From NCBI GenBank assembly GCA_018398805.1, contig JAGFBZ010002028.1, forward strand, positions 992,501 through 1,056,500: a DNA stretch of 64,000 nucleotides, read 5' to 3'. Below are positions 25,170-36,580 of the stretch, piece after piece. Every line of letters begins with the position of its first letter. Position 1 is the stretch's first letter. This stretch comes from Hirundichthys speculiger. Lineage: Eukaryota; Chordata; Actinopteri; Beloniformes; Exocoetidae. Under the pieces are notes generated by a model. The model was not told the DNA's origin and did not search any database. It worked only from the letters and a program-made list of their open reading frames with translations. Made by a program: the position numbers and the translations under genes.

Positions 25170-28100
25170 CTGGGGAAGGAAGAGAAGGTCCGATATGGTC
25201 ACCGCCGGACGAGAAAAGCTCATTGGCGTCAACAAAGGCGTCGGGACTTTCACTCTTACGGATCAGTTAATGGATTAAAGCAGTTTCACGTTCTAGATCA
25301 ATTATAATTAATGTATTTTAAAACTGAATACCTGGTCATAAGAGACGGGTGTCTGTCGATGGTTGGAAAGCTCCACGAGTGTGCTGAGATCAGTGCGCAG
25401 ATCTGACTTGCAGCCAACGAGCAGCATCTTGGTGTTGGGACAAAACTCCTGAATCTCCCCTTTCCACTGTGGAAAAAAAGGCAAAAATGTTCAATAATGT
25501 GAACTAGCAGACTTCTGCTGCCTCAGTTAGTACGGCTAAAAAACAAACCACAAATTCCTCTGTGGTCAAAACTGGTTGTTTTTCTTGTGGTCGAATAAGT
25601 GATGAAATGCACGAAGTGATGGAGGCCAGAGCAGCCAGAGAAGAAGTCCCATGAGTTCCAGGCTCACAGTCACCTGACCCTTTAGCACAAAGGTTAAAGC
25701 TGGCACTTCCTGGAGCCCCAAATGCTTTGAACCCTGGAAAGGAACGACAAATAATCCCCGTGTTTCCTCCCTGACAACAATAAATGCTCTGTGATCAATG
25801 GCATTTCTCTGGGGGCTTTAAACTCAGGCTAATGTGCCTCGGGGTTGGCTGGGTGGCAGGCTGGCCGACTGGTCAGGGGATCAAGTTCATTCACATGGAA
25901 GGAGGAAGTTGTTTTGCTCAGCGTGTCTGTAAAAACATCACTTGACTAAAAAAAAGTAGACTTATGGTCTGTGATCTTTAGGCTCACTGCGCCACTGATG
26001 AGTATAAACACGTCTCGATCCCCAGATCTTCACGACGTGGCACAGCTTACTTTGTAACCCCTTGTCTGGGTTAATCTTTTTGACAACCGATTCATTTGTA
26101 AGGTGGAATTCTAAGAGCTGACACACTCGCATCATCCCTACTGTGTAGAAAAAAAAAAAAAAATTACATCTTGGTTATCCAGCTTCACATTCAATTCTGT
26201 ACATGCAGACCTCAATTATGGCTCCGAGACGAGGTACAGTCCAAGCCATTACTGAGAACTCAGGTTTAATATCTCTCATGGCCCCCGGGGGAAGGAGGGA
26301 CTTCCCACTCTGAATTCTTCTTATTTTAAGCCAAATAAATAGTGAAGCTCTGGTGGACCTTGACGTGTGACCTCAATTATCTAAAATGAGTCTGCTGCCA
26401 GGAGAGCTGAACCGTATCCTCCATACCTGCTTGTCAGACTCTCAAGGAAGTATCAAGTTGTGCCTGATAGCTTCTGCAATGTTACCCCTGAACAAATGGG
26501 GCTTCGCTGCAGTGCGGAGCCAAACTGAATGGAAAAAATCTGCCTTTGATTTTAAAAAAGGTCCCATGTTATGCTTCTCCTGACTTTCAAAAGTTCAGAA
26601 TTGACTTAAACTGTAATAAAAGGGAGGTGCACGATTAAGCGGTAAATTTCTGAAAGAATAGTTTTTAAAGAGCAGATATACCAGGATGACAAATAGCTTA
26701 AGCAAGCAGAATTTGCATATACAGACTGGTCAGGCCACCTTTAAACATTAATTCAGTTCAAAACCAAACATCCTCTGTCTGAGTGTTTCAAGAAGGTAGC
26801 CAATAACAGCAGAGTGAGTGGGGAGCAGGGGGACAGGTACAGTATGCATACGTCATCGGTTAGCTGTTGAAGCATAAACCAGACCCAAAATTTGAGTCAC
26901 GATCAATAGGGATCCAAAACTGCATAATAAAAGGGACTGTTGACATCCCCTCTGGGTCTTCATGTGTCCCATCCCTGGACCCCACAGTTGGCTGGGTCTA
27001 AACTCAAGTTTATCAAGAGCTCATTTGAGACTGGATTTTTTTTACAAAAAAAAAATGCAATCGAGTTTTGTAAAAACGTTACAGGTTTTGTAACAGACCC
27101 GAATATAAAGCACTTTTTAGAAGAGCTCACACTGGGTGTGTCACATTACATGGAGAACAATGAATTTCACCTGACTGTGCCCATTTCCTCCGAGTCAAAG
27201 GAACCTCGCCGCTCAGACTGCTCGTGTACATGTGTGGACATGTGGGCGTCAGCCAGCACCGCCACAGTCATCCCATGTTAACCACCGAGCAGCTCCATGT
27301 GAGCTTCTGGTGATTCAGCAACATTTCTCCACTTCCACTTCTAACGGTTCCAGCTACCTTCCAGTAACCGTGCAGCTTTTAAGCTTTACATCACATGGTC
27401 TGAGGTGACCAAGACCACAAAAACGTCCAACTACAGACTCTTAGCCTTGATAAACACATCAGCCAGTCAGAAACAGCAAACAGGCTTTAAAGTAGAAGAG
27501 CGTTTAGGAATGTCGGTCTTCCCCCTTTTTTTCTTTTTGCTTGTTTGTTTGTTTGTCCTTTTAAGCCTTGGCTGAGATATGCAGCCTCAGAATGCTGTTT
27601 AAACACAAAAAAACTGCAGTTAGTGTGAAGCAACAAACCTTTTTCAATACGCTATCAAGAGTTTCGGGGCGGCTGATGTCAAAACAGATGAGGACGGCAT
27701 CGGAGTCCGGGTAGGAGAGGGGCCTCACGTTGTCGTAGTACGGAGATCCTGGAACGAGAGGAGACAAACGTACAAGCTGTTATTGCAAGGAAGCAAACTA
27801 CTCACCCCATCTTTTTTTTTTTTTTTAATTCAGTTTCAAGTTCTGTTTTTTGGATCTTCTAAACAGGAAAACCAGCCTCATATGAAAAATAAAAAAATAA
27901 ATACAAGACATCAGTGATGGAGGGATTTTTTTCTACTAGATGAACTAGAATTGATCAAATATTTATACTGACATGCCAGAAAAGGGACTTTCACTGCTGT
28001 AGTCTTCAGTAACCTTCAAATCTACAGAAAAGTCTCAAAAATAAAGGAGTGCATAAAATCATTGCTTAAACTCACAAGTATTTCTGACAGTTATTCCCAT

Positions 28101-31100
28101 GTGACACAATTGCAGTTCAGGCCATAATCCATGGCAACTAGACTAAAAAAAACAAACAGCATCAGTAGGAAAAAAAAAAAAAAAAAAAAGAAAAAAAATG
28201 TGCTGACTACAACAAGATAATTTGCAGGGGAAAAAAATCTCAATAAACAGAACTTCAGAGTGAGGAAATGCCTCCCTCCTCAAATTGAAACCATGTGCGA
28301 GGGGAGACGCCCTTCTCTCAGCCAGACTGAAACATCTCCAGAGAGGAAGGGCGAGGAGGCGGGGGGGACAGGGAAGGAAAGAGGGGGAGGGAGGTGGCAT
28401 AGCAAGGTGGGTCGAGATCACATGACAAGCGAGGGCTGACCACACACAACCAGCTGCCAAAAAATGTGGAGAATTTGGTTCCTGGTATCTGAAGGTCCCC
28501 TTGGGAGGTCTCCTCTAAACGCCGCTGCAAAGAAAACCCAGGAATGCAGCGTCTCACGCAGACAAACACCGTCGCGCTTCCTTATCTAAACAGTCTGGAC
28601 GGGAGATGACACCGTTTCAAACAAAGCTCTGCAGGCCTGGACCTCACAATGAAGAGCAGCACGGGGTCCTGGCTCAAACGCGCTTCAGACCGGAGATCCA
28701 ATTTCCGTGATAACGACGTATAAAAATTTACATTACAGATAAAATCGGTGGCTCTGCGAGTTTCAACACAGGACGGGGACAGGACGCACAAAGACGGGAT
28801 GTGCTGCAGGATGCCTGCATTATCAGGCCGCTCTGGTTTTTACCAGTTTGCATCCAATTCAATGTTTTTTTTCCTTTTAATAAATGTTCTCTTTGCCTAG
28901 AAAGCATTAAAAAAAAAAAAGCTTCAACTGTTAGGCTGCACAGGGAGGGGAAAAAATCTTAGCTATGTCAAGACTCCAGCATCATCATTTATATTCTGTA
29001 GAATTTTATTATTTGACTAATGTGCATCAACTTGATGCCTCCATCTACGTCATCAAAAATAAATTAAATAAAAATGATCAAGACACCAACATGGATCCAC
29101 ATGCCAGGCCGGGCTGAGGACCTGGCTAGTTGGTTTAAGATGCATTGTTCCCGACAAAAAATCTTAATGGAAATGTAAAGAGAGTAGGGATGCACATAGT
29201 TAACCGTTTAACTGTTAACCGATAACAGTAACTCTAACCGATTAATACTAACGGTCAATTTTGTTTATAAGCTACGTAATTCAATCAACTCATGGGGGCG
29301 TGTCGACAGGTGCAACAGGCCTCTGATTGGTCAATTCTACATCCGCGTAGAAAAGAGCGCGTCATCGAAAAAATGAGGAAGTACCCACATCTGTACGATT
29401 CTCCACACTACAAAGACAGCACATATTCTAGTAATTCATGGAGGGAGATAGCGATGAATGTGGGTCTGGATACGGCCGAGACGGTGAGGAAGTGGAAAAA
29501 CGCAAGAGATAAGTTTAGTAAGTTTAGCTAGTTCGTGATTGTCGCTCTTGCGTTGTGGCGTGGAATAACATAGCGGAGACCGCGCTAGTATAAATCAAAA
29601 GTGACGGCAACACATTGCCGCGAGAGAATACACGGGGAAGTGTCCGCATACGTCCACGACAACGCGCGGAACATCGCCGTAGCCAACCCTCCCGGACTTA
29701 TCGGTTAACGGTTATTAATTGTTAAAGGGCGTTGGTTAACGGTCATAAAAATAAATTCAAAATGTGCATCCCTAAAAGAGAGCTTTTAAAACTCAACAAA
29801 TACAAATAATTGGTTATGCCCCTCGATTTATACCTGGTCTCCCTGGATAAAGGTGGCACTTCCAGAACATTTTAAGCATCAAAAGCAGGCTTGGCTCGAA
29901 CCCCAGCTCTAATTCTGGACATACTGTACAGGAACAACCAGAGAGTCATTCATTTATTTATTCAGGGCGGTGAATATTTGCACGTCTAAGTGGTTGTTTC
30001 CATTTTTTTTCAAATGGGGCTTTTCAATTTGACCACTTTTCTCCCTCAGAAAGCCTTTATCCAGTTTCCAGGTAGGTGATGATTCACACCATCACTGACA
30101 TTACAGGAAAAACCGGGCAAAGACGAATGGTGGTCTTCCACAACAAATGTCCCATTTTTCATGGCTGTCTCACAATAAATCATAACCACACTGCATTGTT
30201 TAAAAGAAAGGATTTTTTTTTTTTAAGCTTTTACTGGCTGAAATAAATACCCTGCGACAGAAAAGGTAGGCTGTGGAACGTGACATTTTACAATGAATAG
30301 AAGGAGCTGAAATCAATCCACGGAGAGGAAACGCACACACATCAAGGCTGCTGAGAGCCGACTGCGAGGTCACGCTGGTACGTGCGAACGTATTATTCCG
30401 ACATCACTCCAGGATGAGACGCCAAGTGCACGCTTGCAAACCACTCCAAGATGCACGACACAAACAGGAAGGAAGAAGCTCAGAGGTCTTAGAACCTGCA
30501 TGTGGTCTGGAGAAGGGTGCGCGCGGCTCTGTGAACCATTTTCAGGGGCTTTTTAAATGGGAAACCTTTTCTTTGTCTGCAGTTTACAGCAGAGCTGGTT
30601 ACTGCATAACAGCTGTGTCTGCTGCAGTCTGCTTCGAGGTCATCTTCCTGCCAAGCGGAAAGATAAGAGGAAATCCCAGTGCTAAAACACACAAAGACCT
30701 GGTGGCTGTCATCTAATTAGCTCCTGTCATTGTTCTCCCACAGGATCTCTAAATCTGGAAACAAGACAAAACCCTGCTCTCCGTCCTTTAACCCCCCCCC
30801 CCCAGTTCCTGCTGTCTTGCATTACAATATCCTCGAAGCGGTGAGAACTTGATGCAATGAACCCAAACATCCACCGTGGTCCTGGCTAGGCTGCGTTGCG
30901 TAACGGCCGGGATAAGAATCGCCACTTAACGCAGCCAATTTACATGAAACGAGTTGGAAAATACACCGATCTATTCACGTAACGTGACTCACCGGTTGAA
31001 TTTCCAGATGTTCCCCAGCTGCCAAGAATCTGACGTTGGAGAACTGTTCCTAAAAACTTCCAGGATGTCTTTTTTAATATTTACAGATGGGAATATCCGC

Positions 31101-34100
31101 CTCATCTTATGCGTGAACAACTGACGTGCACAGCTGGAACAATCCCAGCAGCAAGCAGCAACTGGCATGTTTGAAGGGATGGCAGCAGGTCTGCAGGCCC
31201 GCCGTTCTAACGCATGAACCGAGCTGATGGGGGGGGGGTGGACGTACGGGGAGGCAGTAAAGCCTCGAGGGGCAGCTGTGGAAACAACGGACGGTAAGAG
31301 GCGTGCGTGGCGTCAGTGCAAACATAACTTCCCTCATTCAAAAACACACAGCCAAGGCCGAGAAGCAATTTCGACTAAAGTAAACCCAATATCTGCAGCT
31401 GTTGCCGCGGTTACCAAGACATCTGTAGCTCCATTGTGCCAGGTAACAACAGGTATGATGCTTAATGCGTGAGGTGAATGAGTTTAAGCTTATAATCAAG
31501 AGCACAGCATGTTAAAATTAACACATCAAAACAAATAATTGTTGATGTCACAGCATTTACTGAATCCCTGGAGGGGGTCGTTTTGAAATGGGACTCCATC
31601 TTCTGCAGAAGAAGGGGGCTGGGGAGGAACCAGCAGCTATTTGAGCAAAGCTGCTAAGACATGGCTGAAAAGGGTGCTTTTGTACATCATCTTTGCAATA
31701 AGTTGTCCAAAACATACCAAGTAAAAGTTCAAGACTTTAAGAATCTATGCAAAAGCACTGGATTACGTCTCCTTTAAGATGCATTAAAGGATACTAAATA
31801 TGCCTTTTATGTGCAAATGTAACATTTAATTGGAACTGAGATTGTCATCTGTTTTGTCAACCACTTCCTTTTCAATCTAATGGTTCATTTGCTGAACTGC
31901 AGCTGCTCAGTGCATTTGTTCTCAACAAGGCATAGATTCATCTTAAAGATCTAATCTGCAAAGACAAATATCCTTTATGAGGAGAGCAACGCGGCGGATT
32001 TCACTTCGGCAACACTGGGAGGTGCTCACGACGACCCTCTGACCACATTCAGTCGTTCACACATCATTGTTAAAGCGCGACATGTGCGTCCTAAAGGAAG
32101 GCACGTGGAAGCCTCGCAGCACAGTCACGTGCGTCTGATTGGCCGACTGGCAGGATTTACGCGGAAAGCCGAGAAAGCAAAGCGCTCAGTGGGAGCGCCA
32201 GGCACATATTTTGATGTTAGGTGTAACATTACAGAGTCTTTCCATGACATTAGCAGACAGGAAGTCCAGTAATCTCTCCCAGGATAACCCCCCCTCTCCA
32301 CCCCCTGTCCTTCAGTGGATGCACTGCATCCCCGCCCTGCTACCGGCCGGCAAAATTCCACTGTGATTTAATTTCCCCCCTTGGAAACGAGGTAAGGCCT
32401 TCGTGATCCGTGCCACTTCTTTCAGTGGCCGAGGATCACGGGCCCGCTGGGTACAATAGGGGTCTTTGTAGAGGAGGAAGTAGAAACCTTTAGTCTGAGG
32501 AATGCCAGACATGCGGCTCCAATTCGCTGAGCCCAGAAATGTGATCCCATGCAACAATGGCTGCCGAAAGAGGAATGAAGGGAGCTGAGAGTGTGTGTGT
32601 GTGTGTGTGTGTAGGAAAAGAGTGTGTGAGCAGTTGAGGAGCTTAGGCATGAAAGAGTGCCACAGCTAAGCTAGGCCAATATCAAGTGAGACACAGCAGA
32701 TGCAATATTCCAGAAACTTTAGAAGAAAATAACCTGGGCCGCTCTGACCAAACTGTCATTACATCTTCTATTACGACTCCTTCAACTGAGAAAATTGGGT
32801 CTCCTAAAGGAGCAGCTGAACAACTCGTTTGCCAGTAAAAGGTTTCCACAAATATTGCCAAATGAGATCCATGGTGTCTAACACACGTCTGAGTCCTTGA
32901 GAGAAAAATGCCCAAGTTCCTGTGGCTGTCATGTTCTTCTGATAAGATTTTATTGGAGCAATTATTCATCGTGGGTTTGGGAAACTGGCTGGAAGAGTTG
33001 GAACAGACAGAAGAAAAACACCAAAATGTTGACAACAGTTCACTCCTAACAAGTATATTATGACTACTTCACTGTGAAAAAGGCCAAAAGCTGTTTTGCT
33101 CAAAACACCAGAGCCCAAGATTAGCGCTGAAACCAAATGTTGATTGACAGGATAATAAAACGGATGTTTCAGGAGCTAACTTTCATCAGCGCTTTAAGAT
33201 AAACGTTGGCTCGCGTGAATGGCTGTAAATCAAAAGTGGCCATATGTTGTGAAAAAAAAAACCCACACAGGATCACGACCCGACTCGTCAGTTAGCTCAG
33301 ACCATTTAAATGCCTTTTAGCTCCTTGTTTTGGTTTAACAGCCTGCAGCTTCAGTTCAGGTGTCACGATAAGACCAAATGGCACAGCAGGCCAAATTAGC
33401 AACTAGCTGATAAACTGGGGGATGGGGGGGGTAGTAAAAGGCCAAACCAAACAATGAAGGAGCTGTATGGGAATAATATGAATGCCAACATTACCATATC
33501 AAATAACAGATGACTGATGCCATTTGTTTCCCCCAAAATTTGACAATTTCCTAAGATCTGATAAAAATGCCACAGATACACAGTACAACAGCTCCCGTTT
33601 CAACCACGAACTTACAAAGCTGTTCATAGCAGCTCTTAAAAAACAAAAAAATAAAGGTGGTAAATTCTCTATGAGCCCACCCTCGTCCCTCTTTAGGGTG
33701 TGCCTTGTGGGAAATTGGCCTCGCAGCTTTGTGCGAACTATGCAGTCAGATGCAAAGCTGGGTGGAGACAAAGACGGTTAGACCGGATAATTCTCCTCTG
33801 ATCTGGGTTTATGATCACAATATCCTACACTCCAAACGATGTCAAAAGATTACAGTTCTGGCCTCAGGTAGCTAAACAAAGCATTACGTTCCAGCTTCTG
33901 TAACCTAAGGTCTTGTGCAAGCGTGTTCGGGGGTGTTCCTATTTTCTGACATCAAAGACTTGAAAAGGTCTGGGGATATAATCTTACCGTTTTAAGCTAA
34001 ATAATGAAAGAAAGGCCTCGGGCGCGCAGGTGCTCTGCCACAGGAGGTGCTCTGTTTACATTCACCATGTTCTCATCCTGTCTGACGCTCAAACAAACAC

Positions 34101-35144
34101 CTCCGCTGCTCATCCAGCCATGCGGGCGGACGGACGACGTAAAACCGCTTCCTCTGCCGGCGAAAGAAAACGGGAGGCATCAAAGGCTGCGCCTGGGCCC
34201 CGGCAGGCCTCACCCTGAGACTGCAGCTAGACAAGCGGGGAGGGGGGGGGCAAATGGAAAGCTGTACAAACTGGCAGGCGTTTACCTTAATGACCCAAAT
34301 TACACCATCACCCTCCCTTTTAAACCGTCGCACCAGCACACCCCAGGCTGCTCATTAAGCCTCTCATCACCGAAGAACAAAAGACCACCTCCGCATGTGT
34401 AGGTGTGTGTGTGTTTGTGAGCAGTCCACAGCGCGCTGGTCTTTGTCTGAGGGCTTGCTTGGCTCTCGTGGAGAAACCCCCCCCCCCCTCCCCAGCACAC
34501 CTCTGGAGATCAAGGATCGATTGGATTGGCTGTGGCCAATGGGCGTCTCCACAAAGGGACCAGTCGAGCTGAAAGCCGTATCAATCAGTCACTGGGTGTG
34601 TGTGTGTGTGTGTGAGAGAGACTGCTGGGTGGGGGGTTAGGACTGAAGGTGGGGGGTAGGGTGGCTCCATCTGAAAATCCACTGATCTAATAGGAAACAT
34701 GCTCCCCTCCTCCTCCTCCTCATCCCGTTTTATGAAGCAGAAAAGAAAAAGAAAAACGGTTCAGGCACGCAGCCAACAGCGCAATAAAACAAAAAAAATT
34801 CTCACTCTGGCCGGTTTTCATTTCTTCGCCTTTGGAGTTCAACAATACCCATAAACTAGAAAAAGTGAAGGAATGTTAAATTTGAGCCCCTTAGTTTTGC
34901 CCGCTCGTGGGGTCCGTCGGCATCAAAGCGACGATTACTCTGCTGCTGCTGTTTTATCGTCACTCCCTCTCAAGAATGCAACGGCTAAAAGGGGTCAAGA
35001 AAAATCAACTTTTGTTTTCGCCCTTGTCCTATATAAACGTTTCAAGCTGGACTTAATGTTTGAGAAAGTTATTCAGACATCACTTAGGAATTCCAGGCGA
35101 GGGACCCGCAACAGCTGGCAGCCGGCTTATCCCCGCCCACCACT

Positions 35145-35186
<42 letters not shown>

Positions 35187-36580
35187 GCATGCTTGCAGGC
35201 TTGCAACATACGCCTCAATCACACCTCACTGCTCTGCTATTCACTGGGTCCACTTCTTTTGCCATCGCCCATGCACGGGCCAGCTAAAGGAGATGAAGAG
35301 GGGATGAAGACTGCTTTGTTGCCTGGCACCGAAACAGCCCCGTTGAGTTCGTATTAACCATATGGTCCCGGTGGGCACGAGCAGCGGCCGACGCGCAGCT
35401 TAAATAGTGTGCAGGGCCCGCCTACGCCCGCCGTAGAAATTGTGCTGACCCACCGTTTGAGCGCTGGTTTGTTTACACACTTTACAAAAACCCGGAGATG
35501 CTGCAGCTGGTTTGGACGCTGAACACAAAGTCCAACCTACAAATGATAAAAAAAAAAAAAAAAAAAAAAAAGGGGGACAAGAGCCACTGTTGCACAACCT
35601 TCCTGAAAAGCAAGCAGCGGGAGGAATTGCCAAATGTGTTCACCACATGCACATGACTACAGTCCTCATCAGTTTTCATTCGTTTCCGGTTTCAGTCATT
35701 CAAAAAAAGAAATATTAAAAAAAAAAAATGAAACCCCCACCCCCACCAAACAGTGCTGCATTAATCATTTAAAATGTTCCCCTGTAGGTAGAAGTTGAGC
35801 CATTTACAAATGTTTTAATCTGAAGGGGAATGTGTCCAGCTTGTAGGGAAAGCAACCCCGGACCATGAGCAAGGATTAACCCAGCTTTATTGATTGAAAT
35901 GGGCCACAGATTAAATTCATAATTCATAAAAATGCAGGACTGGCATTCTGTAGATTTGATGGTTTCTTTTTTTTTTTTTGACAAAAATTCCTGCTCCAGG
36001 AAGGAAAATTCCTTCAGAATAAATTCCAGCTCCTCCTTGGAGCAGGAATTTTCCCAAACATGAGTGACTTTCACTTGTCTAAAAGTAACAGCTGAACAGT
36101 TTCACATTAATCCAATCACCAGCTTGTGTGCATGTCGAGACATGTCCACACACACACACAGGAAACAATAGGTCAATAGCATGATTACCTGAGGTGTCCC
36201 ACAGGCTGAGCTCAATCCTCTGGGTGTCGATTTCAAAACTGGCCGTGTAGTTTTCAAACACTGTGGGGACGTAGCTCTGAAGGAAAGAAGGCAAAGTCGA
36301 CGTTTTACACTTTTACAAAAGAAACTTAAGCGGTTAAGATGCACTTAAACTAATCATTACAGCCAACACATCTGCACGCGTGTTATTAAGGGACACAGGT
36401 GTTGACACACCTGGTGTCCATCAGTCTCACCTCTGGGAAACAGTCCTTGGCGAACACGTGAAGCAGGGCAGTCTTCCCGCACTGGCTGTCCCCCACCACC
36501 ACGATCTTACACTTCACACTCTGACTGGGATCCATTCCGGATTTCAGAGAGGACTTCTGACACGGGCGTCTTTCCTTCAT
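24921..36580 (-). CDS. rnd3: Rho family GTPase 3 (Rnd3/RhoE), 5 coding exons
   Basis: Spliced CDS on the minus strand, complement of 36580-36431, 36276-36189, 27748-27639, 25466-25332 and 25169-24921, giving 243 residues plus stop. Every intron begins GT and ends AG, and the phases agree. Seen: basic N-terminal extension (KERR), P-loop variant GDSQCGKT (residues 30-37), switch [10 protein letters not shown] with Thr55, switch II WDTSGS (76-81) with Ser79 and Ser81 where Rho GTPases have Ala and Gln, CKSD (135-138), ECSA (175-178), a basic C-terminal tail, and the CAAX box CSVM. These are the family marks of Rnd3, a GTPase-deficient, constitutively GTP-bound, farnesylated Rho protein. It antagonises RhoA/ROCK through p190RhoGAP and ROCK1 binding, loosening actin stress fibres. 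Human RND3 has 244 residues; from remembered comparison this copy lacks one residue near 172. Teleosts can carry rnd3a and rnd3b, and I cannot tell which this is. Identity as Rnd3 rather than Rnd1/Rnd2 is supported by the N-terminus and C-terminus. Confidence 0.97.
25170..25331 (-). other. rnd3: rnd3 intron 4
   Basis: 162-bp phase-0 intron, GTATTC to CCCCAG. Nothing else recognised. Confidence 0.9.
25332..25466 (-). CDS. rnd3: rnd3 coding exon 4 (residues 117-161)
   Basis: Acceptor ACAG ends at 25467, donor GTATTC at 25331. Encodes [18 protein letters not shown], the guanine-specificity motif CKSD and the Rho insert region through VSYDQ. Phase 0 on both sides. Confidence 0.96.
25467..27638 (-). 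other. rnd3: rnd3 intron 3 (2.2 kb)
   Basis: Phase-0 intron. No gene or clearly classifiable transposon seen; an A-tract lies near 26150. The 113-codon open frame at 26940-27281 shows no recognisable domain. Confidence 0.8.
27639..27748 (-). CDS. rnd3: rnd3 coding exon 3 (residues 80-116)
   Basis: Acceptor CAG at 27751-27749, donor GTTTGT at 27638. Encodes [18 protein letters not shown] and the following beta strand/helix through VLKK. Ser81 sits at the position of the catalytic Gln of ordinary Rho proteins, consistent with the lack of GTP hydrolysis known for Rnd proteins. It is separated from exon 2 by the 8.4-kb intron 2. Confidence 0.96.
28160..28400. repeat. A-tracts and polypurine stretch in intron 2
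   Basis: A long A-tract at about 28169-28188 and a GA/G-rich purine run at about 28335-28400. Low-complexity sequence; triplex-prone, no gene. Confidence 0.6.
29185..29774 (+). mobile_element. hAT-type element in rnd3 intron 2, with MADF-like ORF
   Basis: Perfect 13-bp terminal inverted repeats (TAGGGATGCACAT and ATGTGCATCCCTA) and a perfect 8-bp target duplication AAAGAGAG (29177-29184, 29775-29782), the hAT signature. Near both ends the word TTAACCG/CGGTTAAC recurs, as expected of transposase-binding sites. Unusually for a 590-bp element, the middle keeps an open frame for a MADF-like domain (listed separately). Confidence 0.92.
29292..29531 (+). pseudogene. MADF-like DNA-binding domain fragment inside hAT element
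   Basis: 79-codon frame. From about residue 22 it reads [20 protein letters not shown], then [10 protein letters not shown] and [13 protein letters not shown]. This matches the MADF (Myb/SANT-like in Adf-1) layout: helix 1 ending in a P-x-LY-D motif, a Trp-containing helix 2, and a W-x-x-x-R helix 3. MADF proteins bind DNA and occur as accessory proteins of PIF/Harbinger transposons. The frame ends at TAG just after TAGTAAGTTTAG, which contains a possible splice donor, so it may be exon 1 of a longer lost gene. Transcript status unknown. Confidence 0.6.
32591..32612. repeat. GT microsatellite
   Basis: Eleven GT units in rnd3 intron 2. Confidence 0.9.
34595..34614. repeat. GT microsatellite
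   Basis: About nine GT units followed by GA units, in rnd3 intron 2. Confidence 0.85.
35147..35185. repeat. CA microsatellite
   Basis: About nineteen CA units within the CpG-rich part of rnd3 intron 2. The 144-codon plus frame running through it (34873-35307) owes part of its length to the repeat and is not a gene. Confidence 0.9.
35548..35571. repeat. poly-A tract
   Basis: About 24 A followed by GGGGG. Intron 2 of rnd3. Confidence 0.9.
35984..36052. repeat. inverted repeat beside rnd3 exon 2
   Basis: AAAATTCCTGCTCC (35984-35997) and its perfect inverse GGAGCAGGAATTTT (36039-36052) flank 41 bases that themselves contain shorter inverted words (GGAAGGAAAATTCC). In the rnd3 pre-mRNA this lies about 140 bases after the exon 2 donor. 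Confidence 0.75.
36189..36276 (-). CDS. rnd3: rnd3 coding exon 2 (residues 51-79, first base of 80)
   Basis: Acceptor AG at 36278-36277 after a pyrimidine tract, donor GTAATC at 36188. Encodes switch I (effector Thr55) and the start of switch II (WDTS). The Gly80 codon is split, with one base here and two in exon 3. Residue 51 is Ser, where mammalian RND3 has Asn. Intron 1 upstream is only 154 bp. Confidence 0.96.
36277..36430 (-). other. rnd3: rnd3 intron 1
   Basis: 154-bp phase-0 intron, GTGAGA at the 5' end and TTTCCTTCAG at the 3' end. No element recognised inside. Confidence 0.9.
36431..36580 (-). CDS. rnd3: rnd3 coding exon 1 (residues 1-50)
   Basis: Encodes the N-terminal extension and the P-loop, ending in FPE; donor GT follows at 36430-36429. 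The start ATG has T at -3 and A at +4, a weak initiation context. A second in-frame ATG (Met16, 36535-36533) has G at -3 and G at +4. The reading starts MKERR, as in Rnd3 orthologues. The residue corresponding to human Ser7 is Cys here, while Ser11 is kept. Confidence 0.96.

Larger units (their letters stand above)
34000..35480. promoter_or_regulatory. CpG-rich segment in rnd3 intron 2
   Basis: CpG and GC content rise here against an AT-rich background, with dense clusters at about 34015-34245, 34895-34945 and 35340-35470. The minus strand has a TATA-like TATTTAAG near 35408-35401 inside the last cluster. This could be an enhancer or an alternative promoter for an N-terminally different transcript, but sequence alone does not show it. 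Confidence 0.3.
27749..36188 (-). other. rnd3: rnd3 intron 2 (8.4 kb)
   Basis: Phase-1 intron containing a hAT-type element (29185-29774), several simple repeats, a polypurine stretch (about 28335-28400), a CpG-rich segment (about 34000-35480) and a long-stem inverted repeat close to exon 2. The remainder has no coding signal I can support. Confidence 0.85.

Noticed and set aside
27561..27767. 68-residue frame taken as a stand-alone small GTPase gene
   Set aside because: It is exon 3 of rnd3 read through its splice sites; flanking residues are intronic.
34873..35307. 144-codon open frame in rnd3 intron 2
   Set aside because: Kept open in part by a CA repeat (Thr-His run); antisense to rnd3 and without any domain.
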